Shown here one piece after another: positions 17,430 to 25,619 of a stretch of 64,000 nucleotides of DNA. The notes beneath the pieces are model-generated. The model worked only from the letters and a program-made list of their open reading frames with translations, ran no database searches and was not told the DNA's origin. The stretch is from Prochlorococcus marinus subsp. marinus str. CCMP1375 (GTDB lineage: Bacteria; Cyanobacteriota; Cyanobacteriia; PCC-6307; Cyanobiaceae), in the NCBI RefSeq assembly GCF_000007925.1, contig NC_005042.1:930001-994000 (forward strand). The letters are read 5' to 3'. A program made the translations under genes and the position numbers. Each line of letters begins with the position of its first letter. Within the stretch, counting starts at the first letter, position 1.

Positions 17430-18988
17430 CTAGAAAAGTAAGATTATTTACTATTCTCCTTTTAATACCTATTGTTGGTATTTTGTCAGGTTTGATAGGG
17501 GCATTATTTAAATTAATAAATATTCAAACAATACTTATTTCTTTATTTATTCTTGCTATTTATTCAAATTCTAAAGCTATAAGAATTTTCAAAGTTTTAG
17601 CTAAAAAAGGTCAATTTTATCTACGAAAACATAAGGATTACAAAACTATTCCTAAGAATAAAAATGATGCGGCAAGAAGAAGTTTAAAAAGTATAGATCA
17701 ATTAACCTCACTTATTCAAAATCAAATTGCAGCACAAGCTCTTAGATATGAAAAGCAACGCGTTGAGAAGGAATTATTAAGAGGAGACTTATTAGTTGCA
17801 GTTTTTGGGCCAGGTTCTAGTGGTAAAACTGCCTTAGTGAGATCCCTTCTTAACAAAATCGTTGGTCATGTAGCTCCTTCTATGGGTTCTACAACTAAAA
17901 CAAACATTTATCGCCTAAAGTTAAAGAGTCTTAGAAGAGGTTTAAAAATAATCGATACGCCAGGGATCCTCGAAGGAGGGGTCCATGGCCGTTCAAGGGA
18001 AAAAGAAGCAATTATTAAAGCAAGTCAAGCAGACCTAATAATATTTGTAGTCGATAGCGACTTGCGCTCATACGAAATGGAAATGATTGTAAATCTTTCC
18101 AAAGTTGGGAAAAAACTATTTATTGTTCTAAATAAATCTGATCTTCGTGGAGAAAAGGAGAAAGCTAAACTTATTTCGTTATTAGAGAATCGTACCCAAG
18201 GAATTGTTGATATAGAAAACATAATCGCAACTTCTGCATCACCTCAAACAATACCAATAATCGGAAGTAATCCTTTGCAACCTAAGCCTGATATAAATCA
18301 ACTAATCAAGCGTATGGCAATAGTTCTACATCAAGAAGGTGAAGAACTTATAGCCGACAACATTTTGCTTCAATGTAGGAATCTAGGCACTTCAGGAAGA
18401 CGATTACTAGACAAGCAACGATTAGCTACATCTCAGCGATGTGTCGAAAGGTATACATGGATCAGCAGCGGCGTAGTATTCATTACTCCTCTCCCTGTTA
18501 TAGATTTACTAGGAGCTGCAGTTGTTAATGGGCGAATGGTAATGGACATTTCTAAGATTTATGGTGTTGAATTGACAAAAGATAGAGCAAAAAGTCTTGC
18601 TATGTCTGTAGGTCAAACCATTGCTGGACTTGGAATAGTTAAAGGAGGTGTATCTCTAATTAGCAATTCTCTAAGCCTACATTTACCAACATATCTAGTT
18701 GGTAAAACTATTCAGAGTGTAAGTGCTGCTTGGCTTACACAAGTTGCTGGCGAAAGTTTTATAACATATTTCCAGCAAGATCAAAACTGGGGAGACGGAG
18801 GGGTTCAAGAGGTCGTTCAACATCATTACAATCTAAATAGACGCGAATACACTCTCAGGGCCTTCATTCGAGCTGCAATGAATAGAGTTATAGAACCACT
18901 GGAGAAAAAAATTAATAACAAGCAACTACCATCGCGCCCAAGGCCTCCGGAGGAGGAGGAAGCATGGGGCCTCGAGCATCGAGAATAG
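17426..18988 (+). CDS. Membrane-anchored GTPase with DUF697 (YcjF-like) domain
   Basis: The protein (520 residues) begins with two hydrophobic segments (about 6-55). A GTPase domain follows: P-loop VAVFGPGSSGKTALVRSLL (about 129), IIDTPGILEGG (G3), DLIIFVVDSDLR and VLNKSDLRGE (G4). The C-terminal third (about 345-480) is the DUF697 module with VVFITPLPVIDLLGAAVVNG and GKTIQSVSAAWLTQVAGES. The substrate is unknown; related proteins act at membranes. Its last 26 codons overlap, antisense, the small ORF at 18912-19079. A degenerate paralogue lies at 48296-49642. The neighbour lspA ends 46 bases upstream. Confidence 0.84.
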   Translation: MTRKVRLFTILLLIPIVGILSGLIGALFKLINIQTILISLFILAIYSNSKAIRIFKVLAKKGQFYLRKHKDYKTIPKNKNDAARRSLKSIDQLTSLIQNQIAAQALRYEKQRVEKELLRGDLLVAVFGPGSSGKTALVRSLLNKIVGHVAPSMGSTTKTNIYRLKLKSLRRGLKIIDTPGILEGGVHGRSREKEAIIKASQADLIIFVVDSDLRSYEMEMIVNLSKVGKKLFIVLNKSDLRGEKEKAKLISLLENRTQGIVDIENIIATSASPQTIPIIGSNPLQPKPDINQLIKRMAIVLHQEGEELIADNILLQCRNLGTSGRRLLDKQRLATSQRCVERYTWISSGVVFITPLPVIDLLGAAVVNGRMVMDISKIYGVELTKDRAKSLAMSVGQTIAGLGIVKGGVSLISNSLSLHLPTYLVGKTIQSVSAAWLTQVAGESFITYFQQDQNWGDGGVQEVVQHHYNLNRREYTLRAFIRAAMNRVIEPLEKKINNKQLPSRPRPPEEEEAWGLEHRE

Positions 18989-19079
18989 TTATTAATATTA
19001 AGTAAGTAATTGCAATAAAAATTGAGAAAGCTCCAGTAATAATCGCTACTAACTTTCCACGATTTTTTTCCGAGGTCAT
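18912..19079 (-). CDS. Small single-membrane-span protein, unknown function
   Basis: This 55-codon frame is too short for ordinary ORF calling but looks real. It starts ATG 19079, seven bases after the stop of the PLP decarboxylase gene (19087) and in the same direction, so it would be cotranscribed. The translation is MTSEKNRGKLVAII, then a hydrophobic span (about 10-33), a Pro-rich block MLPPPPEALG and a short tail. The last 77 bases run antisense to the GTPase end, so its Pro-rich block mirrors that protein's acidic tail. I recognise no family with confidence and can state only the topology. Confidence 0.68.
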   Translation of the reverse strand: MTSEKNRGKLVAIITGAFSIFIAITYLILITILDARGPMLPPPPEALGAMVVACY

Positions 19080-19086
19080 AGAATTC

Positions 19087-20454
19087 TCAAATAGATTGAT
19101 TAAGGATTTGTGCTAACTGATCTATATGAAACAATTTAGTATGTGGATTTCCCATTACAGCTTTTAGGTAATAACGATCTTTATAAAAAGGCCGAGAAAG
19201 CATATATTTTTCACCTAACAATTTATTTTTTGTTGCGATAGACCATAGCTCGGCTTCATGCTTATCTTTATACTTAGGTGAAATGGCTATTAGATGTAGA
19301 GGTCCTGTCACAACATCAAATTTTTTCTTATCAATTTGATCATGAAAATAATTACGACGATGAATAGCACTATCTAATAAAAGGTTAATTCCTTTCTCTC
19401 CCAACTGTCTCAATCCAAGCCATAGTTTAATAATTTCAGCAGGGCGTGATCCTTGCAACCCAATTTCCCCTCCTTGATAATCATTACCAAATGAAGGCTC
19501 TATATATGGAAAGCCTGTAGAGAAACATGAAAACAAGTCATCTTTTTTGGCGACAAGTAGCAATGAAGAGGTTTTTGTAATTCCCAATAATTTCTGAGGA
19601 TTGATGGTTACAGAATTTGCTCTTGAAAGATCTTTTAAATATTTTGTCTTATTAGAAGAAAGGACAAACACTCCTCCAATAGCAGCATCAACATGGAACC
19701 AAATACCATGCCTATTGCAAAAACCAGCAATATCCGACAATGGGTCAATTGCTCCTCTTACTGTAGTTCCAGCTGTCGCAACGACAGCAAAACATTTTTT
19801 ACCTTGGTTTTGAATTCTTGAAAATTCTTTTTCTAGGGACTCAAGACTGATAACTCCTTCTTCATTAGTAGGAAGCTCACACAAAGATTCTGGAGGAAGC
19901 CCCATAACTGATATCGCTCTAGAAATCGAAACATGGGCCTCAGAGCTTGCTAAAACTACAGCGTCAGAATCATAAAGAAGTTGAGCATTAGTTCTAGCTA
20001 CTAAAAGAGCCATCAAATTAGTCAATGTCCCTCCACTTGCAGAGACTCCTCCAGCTGTGTCAGGTAAGCCAATTTTTTCTGAAAACCATCTACAAAGATT
20101 TCGTTCTAGTTTCGTGAGACTTGGGGAAAGCTCTTCTGCCAAGAGATTATTATTTAAACCAGCTGCTATCAATTCGCCAACAATCGATGCTGTAAGCGGA
20201 GGAGGGTCCAAATGGGCTAATGCTCCTGGGTGAGAAGGCTGATATGCTCCATCCATCAATATTTTCAGATCGTTCAATAATTGAGTTTCTGGTATGCCTT
20301 CAAGTTGCGGCTCTACTTGAGGGATCTCAACGGAGAAAGGTGATGGCCCCCTTTTCTCAGTAGTAGCAAACCACTCACAAAGAATGCTGGAAGCTTCTTC
20401 TAAAAATGATTTTAATTTAGGATCTATGCGATCATTGGATGCGAAAAATTCCAC
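19087..20454 (-). CDS. PLP-dependent group II decarboxylase (glutamate/diaminobutyrate/aromatic type)
   Basis: The protein (455 residues) has the group II amino-acid decarboxylase layout. Landmarks are YQPSHPGALAHLDPPPL, NLLAEELSPSLTKLE, the PLP-binding TAGTTVRGAIDPLSDI, WFHVDAAIGGVFVLS, and the lysine in VTINPQKLLG; this is less canonical than the usual DPHK motif but in the right place. The substrate cannot be told; L-2,4-diaminobutyrate, glutamate, tyrosine and cysteine sulfinate are all possible. Its start is GTG 20454 with no closer ATG. It diverges from tadA across about 90 bases. The small membrane ORF 18912-19079 lies directly downstream. Confidence 0.82.
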   Translation of the reverse strand: MEFFASNDRIDPKLKSFLEEASSILCEWFATTEKRGPSPFSVEIPQVEPQLEGIPETQLLNDLKILMDGAYQPSHPGALAHLDPPPLTASIVGELIAAGLNNNLLAEELSPSLTKLERNLCRWFSEKIGLPDTAGGVSASGGTLTNLMALLVARTNAQLLYDSDAVVLASSEAHVSISRAISVMGLPPESLCELPTNEEGVISLESLEKEFSRIQNQGKKCFAVVATAGTTVRGAIDPLSDIAGFCNRHGIWFHVDAAIGGVFVLSSNKTKYLKDLSRANSVTINPQKLLGITKTSSLLLVAKKDDLFSCFSTGFPYIEPSFGNDYQGGEIGLQGSRPAEIIKLWLGLRQLGEKGINLLLDSAIHRRNYFHDQIDKKKFDVVTGPLHLIAISPKYKDKHEAELWSIATKNKLLGEKYMLSRPFYKDRYYLKAVMGNPHTKLFHIDQLAQILNQSI

Positions 20455-20546
20455 TTTATGTTCCTTTCAAATATATTTATGCAAGAAAGCATTCAAGAAA
20501 ATACTGCATTTCGTATGGTCAGACTTTGAAGTAGTTCCTTATAACA

Positions 20547-21041
20547 ATGCAATTTACTAAGCCGGTAAAACTCAACGATACACAAATTCATAGATGGATG
20601 ATGATTCTTCGAAAAAGGGCAAAGATAGTAGGAAAAGAAGGGGAAGTGCCAATAACAGCAATTATCCTTAATGAGAAAGGGCATTGCATTGGTCATGGAA
20701 GAAATACAAGAAACAAAAGATTCGATCCTATGGGTCATGCTGAACTTGTTGCATTACGCCAAGCCGCTTGGTTGAAAGGTGACTGGCGATTTAATGAATG
20801 TACATTGATAGTGACTTTAGAGCCATGCCAAATGTGCGCAGGTGCTCTTATACAAGCAAGAATGGGGAGAGTGATTTTTGGTGCATATGACTTTAAAAGA
20901 GGAGGCCTTGGAGGAACTCTTGATCTCTCGACTCACAAAAGTGCTCATCATAAAATGATTGTTAAAGGTGGTGTAATGAAAAAAGAGATAAAACAAGAAA
21001 TAGAAGAATGGTTTTCTTTGAGAAGATTAATAAAACTATGA
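20547..21041 (+). CDS. tadA: tRNA adenosine(34) deaminase TadA
   Basis: TadA converts A34 to inosine in tRNA-Arg(ACG). The protein (164 residues) shows the zinc site in order: GHAELVALRQAA (His and the catalytic Glu) and LEPCQMCAGALIQARMGRVIFGA (PCxxC cysteines). The following DFKRGGLGGTLDL fits TadA better than cytidine or guanine deaminases. It has family length and starts at ATG 20547 without an SD. The gene ends with a six-base convergent overlap with the aminotransferase gene on the other strand. Confidence 0.92.
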   Translation: MQFTKPVKLNDTQIHRWMMILRKRAKIVGKEGEVPITAIILNEKGHCIGHGRNTRNKRFDPMGHAELVALRQAAWLKGDWRFNECTLIVTLEPCQMCAGALIQARMGRVIFGAYDFKRGGLGGTLDLSTHKSAHHKMIVKGGVMKKEIKQEIEEWFSLRRLIKL

Positions 21042-22202
21042 TTTAAATTTTGGCAACTCAGAATCAAATAAATTTAATATCTTATCAACATTTGTCTTAT
21101 TAGAGTTATATCCCATCAAACCAATACGCCATACTTTACCTGCCAATTCACCTAGTCCTCCACCAATTTCGACGCCATGGTTATTTAATAAATGTAAAGA
21201 GAAAGCCTTCCCATCTACATTGCTAGGAATACTAACTGTTGTTAAAGTAGGAAGTCTAATATCAGAAGGAACATGTAATGACAATCCTAAATCTTCTAAC
21301 CCATTCCATAATTCCAAAGCATTTAATTTATGTCGAGTCCAAGTCGCCTCTAAACCTTCTTCAAGGATAAGCCTAAGTGCCTCTCTAATGCCAAAATTCA
21401 TATTTACAGGAGCAGTGTGGTGATAAACACGATCACTTCCCCAATATTTATTTAATAAGGAAACATCTAAATACCAGTTTGGGACTTTACCAGTTCTTTT
21501 GTTCAATTTTTCTTCGGCTCTTTCATTCATGGTAAATGGCCCTAATCCAGGAGGGCAGCTCAAACCTTTCTGACTACAGCTATATGCAAGATCAACTTTC
21601 CAATCATCTAAATACAAAGGAATGCTTCCCAACGAAGTCACTGTATCTAGAATCAACAAGCAATTATGTTTACGACACAAGTCTCCTATTCCTTCCATTG
21701 GTTGGCAAACACCTGTGGAAGTTTCTGCATGTACTAAAGCCAGAAAAGCAGGCTTATACTTAATTATCGCCTCTTCAAGTTCTTGTAAAGAGAATGCTTC
21801 ACCCCATTTTTTATCAATTGTTTGAACATTGGCCTTATACCTCGAAGCCATATCAGCAAGTCTATTGCCAAAGTATCCTTTAATTGCCACTAGGAATGTG
21901 TCACCTGGCTCAACAACATTCGCAATAGTTGCTTCCATTGCAGCGCTCCCTGTACCACTCATAGGAAGAGTCAAACGATTGCTAGTTTGCCAAACATCTC
22001 TCAACAATCCCTGGACCTCAGCCATTAGTTGAATATAAAAGGGATCCAAATGCCCCACTGGTTGCTGGGATAAGGCATTAAGAACAGACGGATGGGAGTT
22101 TGAAGGGCCGGGGCCTAACAAAAGCCTCTTTGGCACAGTCAGAGGAGCAAATGTTGCGCCAGAAGTACCTAACATTGAGGAGTTAGCTGTTGTTGTCGCC
22201 AA
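21036..22202 (-). CDS. Class V aminotransferase, alanine/serine-glyoxylate type
   Basis: The protein (388 residues) is a class V PLP enzyme. Visible landmarks are LLLGPGPSNSHPSVL, MSGTGSAAMEA, LVHAETSTGVCQPM, LLILDTVTSLG, and the PLP lysine in AYSCSQKGLSCPPGL; VNMNFGIREALRLI and GLGELAGKVWRIGLMG follow. These fit alanine- or serine-glyoxylate aminotransferase, which would serve glyoxylate removal in photorespiration; cyanobacterial homologues are often annotated as the soluble hydrogenase 42 kDa subunit. The start is TTG 22202; an alternative is ATG 22175. About 240 bases separate it from glnA, with divergent promoters including the NtcA box. Confidence 0.87.
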   Translation of the reverse strand: MATTTANSSMLGTSGATFAPLTVPKRLLLGPGPSNSHPSVLNALSQQPVGHLDPFYIQLMAEVQGLLRDVWQTSNRLTLPMSGTGSAAMEATIANVVEPGDTFLVAIKGYFGNRLADMASRYKANVQTIDKKWGEAFSLQELEEAIIKYKPAFLALVHAETSTGVCQPMEGIGDLCRKHNCLLILDTVTSLGSIPLYLDDWKVDLAYSCSQKGLSCPPGLGPFTMNERAEEKLNKRTGKVPNWYLDVSLLNKYWGSDRVYHHTAPVNMNFGIREALRLILEEGLEATWTRHKLNALELWNGLEDLGLSLHVPSDIRLPTLTTVSIPSNVDGKAFSLHLLNNHGVEIGGGLGELAGKVWRIGLMGYNSNKTNVDKILNLFDSELPKFKS

Positions 22203-22373
22203 GACCTGTGAAAAATTGCTTATACATGAGCCTAAACACCTAAAGGTAACGTCGTGATAATTATTTTAGGTATTGCAATGCTGACAAGTTCTGAGAAATG
22301 GATTTATTTTCTTTGAAGTTAGTAGCGAAGGGGATATAAACAATGGGAAATGGAGGCCAATAGTCACAAAAAG

Positions 22374-22387
22374 TACTTATTGATACA
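22374..22387 (+). promoter_or_regulatory. NtcA binding site of the glnA promoter
   Basis: The sequence GTACTTATTGATAC is an exact GTA-N8-TAC NtcA box. Twenty-two bases after it lies TAATTT (22410-22415), a match to the -10 pattern TAN3T. This is the known geometry of NtcA-activated (class II) cyanobacterial promoters. The glnA ATG is 53 bases downstream of the site. Activation of glnA by NtcA under nitrogen limitation is well established in cyanobacteria. Confidence 0.88.
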
Positions 22388-22409
22388 AAATAAGTTTGCT
22401 ACGGTAATT

Positions 22410-22415
22410 AATTTT
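22410..22415 (+). promoter_or_regulatory. -10 element of the glnA promoter
   Basis: TAATTT fits TAN3T exactly 22 bases downstream of the NtcA box, the spacing expected for NtcA-dependent transcription. The start of transcription should be about 6-8 bases further, leaving a 5' leader of about 20 bases. No clear -35 element is needed in this class. Confidence 0.72.
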
Positions 22416-22440
22416 ATTTATACATATCTATAAAAAGTAA

Positions 22441-23862
22441 ATGGGAAAATCTCCGCAAGATGTGCTCAGACAAATCAAAGATGAGGGAATTGAGCTCATT
22501 GACCTCAAATTTACTGATATTCACGGTAAGTGGCAGCACTTAACTGTCACATCAGACATGGTTGATGAAAACTCTTTTAAGGAAGGCCTAGCTTTTGATG
22601 GGTCATCAATTAGAGGTTGGAAAGCTATAAACGAGTCGGACATGTCAATGGTCCCTGATTCATCCACAGCATGGGTAGATCCTTTTTATCGTCATAAAAC
22701 ACTTAGTTTGATTTGCTCAATACAAGAACCAAGGAGTGGAGAAGCTTATTCAAGGTGCCCTAGATCATTAGCCCAAAAAGCATTGGCTTATCTTTCTAAT
22801 ACTGGATTAGCTGATTCTGCTTATTTTGGACCGGAGCCTGAGTTTTTTATTTTTGATGATGTTAGATATGACTCAAAAGAAGGGACCTCTTTTTATAGTG
22901 TTGACACTATAGAGGCGCCTTGGAACACAGGACGGGCAGAGGAAGGAGGAAATCTTGCTTACAAAATTCAATATAAAGAAGGATATTTCCCTGTATCACC
23001 AAATGATACAGCTCAAGATCTGCGTTCAGAAATGTTGCTTCTTATTGGGGAACTCGGCATCCCTATAGAAAAGCATCATCACGAAGTTGCTGGCCCAGGA
23101 CAACATGAGTTAGGAATGAAATTTGCTTCGCTAATAAGCGCAGCAGACAATGTAATGACCTACAAATATGTTGTTCGCAATATTGCTAAAAAGTATGGAA
23201 AAACAGCAACTTTCATGCCAAAACCTGTATGGAACGATAACGGTACAGGTATGCATGTTCATCAAAGCCTCTGGAAGGATGGCCAACCAATGTTCTATGG
23301 GGAAGGAACATATGCAAATCTCTCCCAAACAGCAAAATGGTACATAGGAGGTATTCTCAAGCATGCACCTTCATTCCTTGCCTTTACAAATCCAACAACA
23401 AATAGTTATAAGCGTCTTGTTCCTGGCTTCGAAGCTCCAGTAAATCTTGTTTATTCTCAAGGCAATAGATCTGCAGCCGTTCGTATACCGTTGACAGGTC
23501 CAAGTCCAAAAGCAAAAAGGCTTGAGTTCAGGTCAGGAGATGCTCTTGCAAATCCATACTTAGCCTTTAGTGCAATGATGATGGCAGGAATAGATGGAAT
23601 CAAGAACCAAATTGATCCCGGTGATGGTGTAGATGTAGATTTATTTGAATTGCCAGAAGATGAACTATCAAAAATAGCAACAGTTCCATCATCTTTAAAT
23701 AATGCTTTAGAAGCTCTTAAAGCAGACAATGATTACCTAACGGCAGGTGGAGTATTTGATCATGATTTTATAAACAATTTCATAGAAATGAAGTACGAAG
23801 AAGTCCAACAACTCCGTCAAAGGCCTCATCCTCATGAATTCTTTATGTATTACGATGCATAA
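22441..23862 (+). CDS. glnA: Glutamine synthetase, type I
   Basis: GlnA makes glutamine from glutamate, ammonia and ATP, the main ammonium entry in the GS-GOGAT cycle. The 473-residue protein carries the family blocks in order: [96 protein letters not shown] and NRSAAVRIP. The C-terminus ends [12 protein letters not shown], as in the dodecameric GSI type. The ATG at 22441 is preceded by an NtcA-type promoter and has no SD. Adenylylation is not expected in cyanobacteria, where inactivating factors act instead; none is seen here. Confidence 0.97.
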   Translation: MGKSPQDVLRQIKDEGIELIDLKFTDIHGKWQHLTVTSDMVDENSFKEGLAFDGSSIRGWKAINESDMSMVPDSSTAWVDPFYRHKTLSLICSIQEPRSGEAYSRCPRSLAQKALAYLSNTGLADSAYFGPEPEFFIFDDVRYDSKEGTSFYSVDTIEAPWNTGRAEEGGNLAYKIQYKEGYFPVSPNDTAQDLRSEMLLLIGELGIPIEKHHHEVAGPGQHELGMKFASLISAADNVMTYKYVVRNIAKKYGKTATFMPKPVWNDNGTGMHVHQSLWKDGQPMFYGEGTYANLSQTAKWYIGGILKHAPSFLAFTNPTTNSYKRLVPGFEAPVNLVYSQGNRSAAVRIPLTGPSPKAKRLEFRSGDALANPYLAFSAMMMAGIDGIKNQIDPGDGVDVDLFELPEDELSKIATVPSSLNNALEALKADNDYLTAGGVFDHDFINNFIEMKYEEVQQLRQRPHPHEFFMYYDA

Positions 23863-23917
23863 ATAAAATACTTATTTGTATTATTAAAATTTAATATTAT
23901 ATCCAAGGTTTAAAAAT

Positions 23918-23955
23918 TTATATCTAGGACTTATAATTATAAGTCCTAGATATAA
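23918..23955. repeat. 38-base perfect palindrome between glnA and small secreted-protein gene
   Basis: Two 19-base arms are perfectly complementary with no loop (centre between 23936 and 23937). The stem contains the G/C-bearing core CTAGGAC/GTCCTAG. It ends 10 bases before the ATG at 23966, so the transcript could fold over that start. No run of T follows on the plus strand, so it is not a classical intrinsic terminator in that direction. It may be a 3'-end stabiliser for glnA, a protein site, or a translation control element. Confidence 0.7.
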
Positions 23956-23965
23956 TTAGTACATC

Positions 23966-24262
23966 ATGAATTTAAGAATAAGCTTGATACTTATACTTAT
24001 AACAATGTTTAACTTAACAAAAGTAGTCCTTCCGGCTAATAATTTAGCAATTGACAAAATTAATACATTCAATTCATTAATGAACAATATTAATAAAGAG
24101 TTTTATCGTAATAATATCCCTCAAGTATGTATTGATTCTAAAAAGATAAGTTCTCTTATAAAAAATAATCTTGAATCTTTAAATAAAATTGAACCACATT
24201 ATCATTGGAATGAAATTAAAGATTTAATGGAATTTATACCAGAGCAATTATGTCGAGAATGA
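23966..24262 (+). CDS. Small secreted hypothetical protein
   Basis: I do not recognise this 98-residue protein. It starts with a strong hydrophobic segment (about 4-20) and a likely cleavage after PAN, typical of a Sec signal. The mature part is polar, helical and rich in Asn, Lys and Ile, with two cysteines (in PQVCIDS and the near-terminal QLCRE) that could form a disulfide in the periplasm. Its base composition is unusually AT-rich, which matches the intergenic surroundings. The gene lies 10 bases after the palindrome at 23918-23955 and has no SD. A real gene is likely but not certain. Confidence 0.6.
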   Translation: MNLRISLILILITMFNLTKVVLPANNLAIDKINTFNSLMNNINKEFYRNNIPQVCIDSKKISSLIKNNLESLNKIEPHYHWNEIKDLMEFIPEQLCRE

Positions 24263-24353
24263 ATGGCTATTTAATACTCTTGACAACAGAAACGATTATT
24301 TGCTCTCGCAAATCACAAAAATCTGTTGAAATAGTCTTACCTTAAGAAGGTTT

Positions 24354-25421
24354 ATGGCACAGCCAAGCCTAACCAGAATTGCGTACCAAACCCTTCAGCA
24401 AGGGAAAGGGCTTGTCGGCTTAGCGCACAAAGGCATAAGTACAAAACTAATGGAGCTATTAATTCCTGAAGCCATTCCGGAAACATCTCCTATTACCACA
24501 GATTTACTTTTGGAGTTAAGAGATTCAGCTAAGAGTTTAGAAGAAATTGACTGGCTTGAAGCAGAAAGAGGATTGTATCCAAAGAATTTACTTTTTGATG
24601 TCCCTTGGATCGAATGGTTCTTTAAATATCCTCTTGTGTGGCTAGATATGCCATCTACTTGGAAGAGACGTAAAAAGAAACATTTCCAAGATTTGCCAAA
24701 AACAATTAATAAAGAAAACTATCCTGATTATTATTTACAGAATTTCCATCATCAAACTGATGGTTACCTTAGTGATCATTCGGCTGAACTATATGACATG
24801 CAAGTAGAGATTTTGTTTAATGGTACCGCAGATGCAATGAGAAGAAGAGTAATTTCACCATTAAAAGAAGGCTTAGAATTAGGCTTTTCATCAAATAACT
24901 TTGCAAATTATAAGGTTCTTGATATAGCTACTGGTACTGGTAGAACTCTTAAACAAATTAGATCTGCAATACCTGAAATAGAGCTAGTAGGTCTAGATTT
25001 ATCCACCTCATATTTGAAACAAGCTAGCAAATATCTGAATAATTATCAAAAAAGCGAATTAGTTCAATTAGTAAAGGGAAATGCAGAAAGAATGCCTCTT
25101 CTAGACAATTCATTTCATGCAATCACTTGTGTCTTCTTATTTCATGAATTGCCTAGTAAAGCCAGACAAAATGTACTAAAAGAATGTTTTAGGGTCTTAA
25201 AGCCAAATGGATCACTTATTTTAGCTGATTCCATTCAGATAAATGATTCGCCCCAATTCACCCAGGTAATGGAAAATTTCTATAGGATATTTCACGAGCC
25301 ATATTATAGAAACTATATAAAAGATGATATTAATTTAAGATTAACCGATAGTGGTTTCGTTTCGATTAAAGCCAATTCGTTCTTTATGACAAGAATATGG
25401 TCAGCAACAAAACCATCTTAA
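24354..25421 (+). CDS. SAM-dependent methyltransferase (Methyltransf_11/UbiE-like)
   Basis: The protein (355 residues) has a Rossmann methyltransferase domain from about 190: VLDIATGTGRTLKQIRS (motif I), VGLDLSTSYLKQA (motif post-I), GNAERMPLLDNSFHAITCVFLFHELP, and LKPNGSLILADS. The first 150 residues form an extra domain of unknown role, with LLFDVPWIEWFFKYPLVWLDMP. The substrate is unknown. It has a good SD (AAGAAGG, about 24343-24350) before ATG 24354. Its stop is the first of five tandem in-frame TAA codons (25419-25433). Confidence 0.8.
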   Translation: MAQPSLTRIAYQTLQQGKGLVGLAHKGISTKLMELLIPEAIPETSPITTDLLLELRDSAKSLEEIDWLEAERGLYPKNLLFDVPWIEWFFKYPLVWLDMPSTWKRRKKKHFQDLPKTINKENYPDYYLQNFHHQTDGYLSDHSAELYDMQVEILFNGTADAMRRRVISPLKEGLELGFSSNNFANYKVLDIATGTGRTLKQIRSAIPEIELVGLDLSTSYLKQASKYLNNYQKSELVQLVKGNAERMPLLDNSFHAITCVFLFHELPSKARQNVLKECFRVLKPNGSLILADSIQINDSPQFTQVMENFYRIFHEPYYRNYIKDDINLRLTDSGFVSIKANSFFMTRIWSATKPS

Positions 25422-25619
25422 TAATAATAATAACAATAAAGAGACTATCAGCAAAGTAATTAGAAATAGCAAGGTTTAGTTAATGCTTATCCTTCAAGCG
25501 ATATAATTAAAATATAATTATCATGATCCTTTAATTAACACCCTATTTTAGATATTATTTACGGCTAACCTAGATTAATAGGAATTTGCGATTCAACTAT
25601 AAAGCTATTAATCAAATAA

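Noticed and set aside
20493-20738. 81-codon minus-strand frame overlapping the start of tadA
   Set aside because: It is antisense to most of the tadA start region, and the TadA catalytic motifs on the plus strand explain that DNA.
24298-24313. ATTTGC-TCTC-GCAAAT inverted repeat upstream of the methyltransferase gene
   Set aside because: Six-base arms are within chance expectation for AT-rich DNA and match no operator I know.
25419-25433. Five tandem in-frame TAA codons at the methyltransferase end
   Set aside because: Real but most likely a simple AT-rich microsatellite; it adds only backup stops, so I noted it in the gene entry only.
25573-25613. Inverted repeat GATTAATAG/CTATTAATC in the gap between the methyltransferase and acs genes
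   Set aside because: The loop is 23 bases and the stem is AT-rich, so a terminator role for acs is only weakly supported. No gene is seen in 25422-25619.
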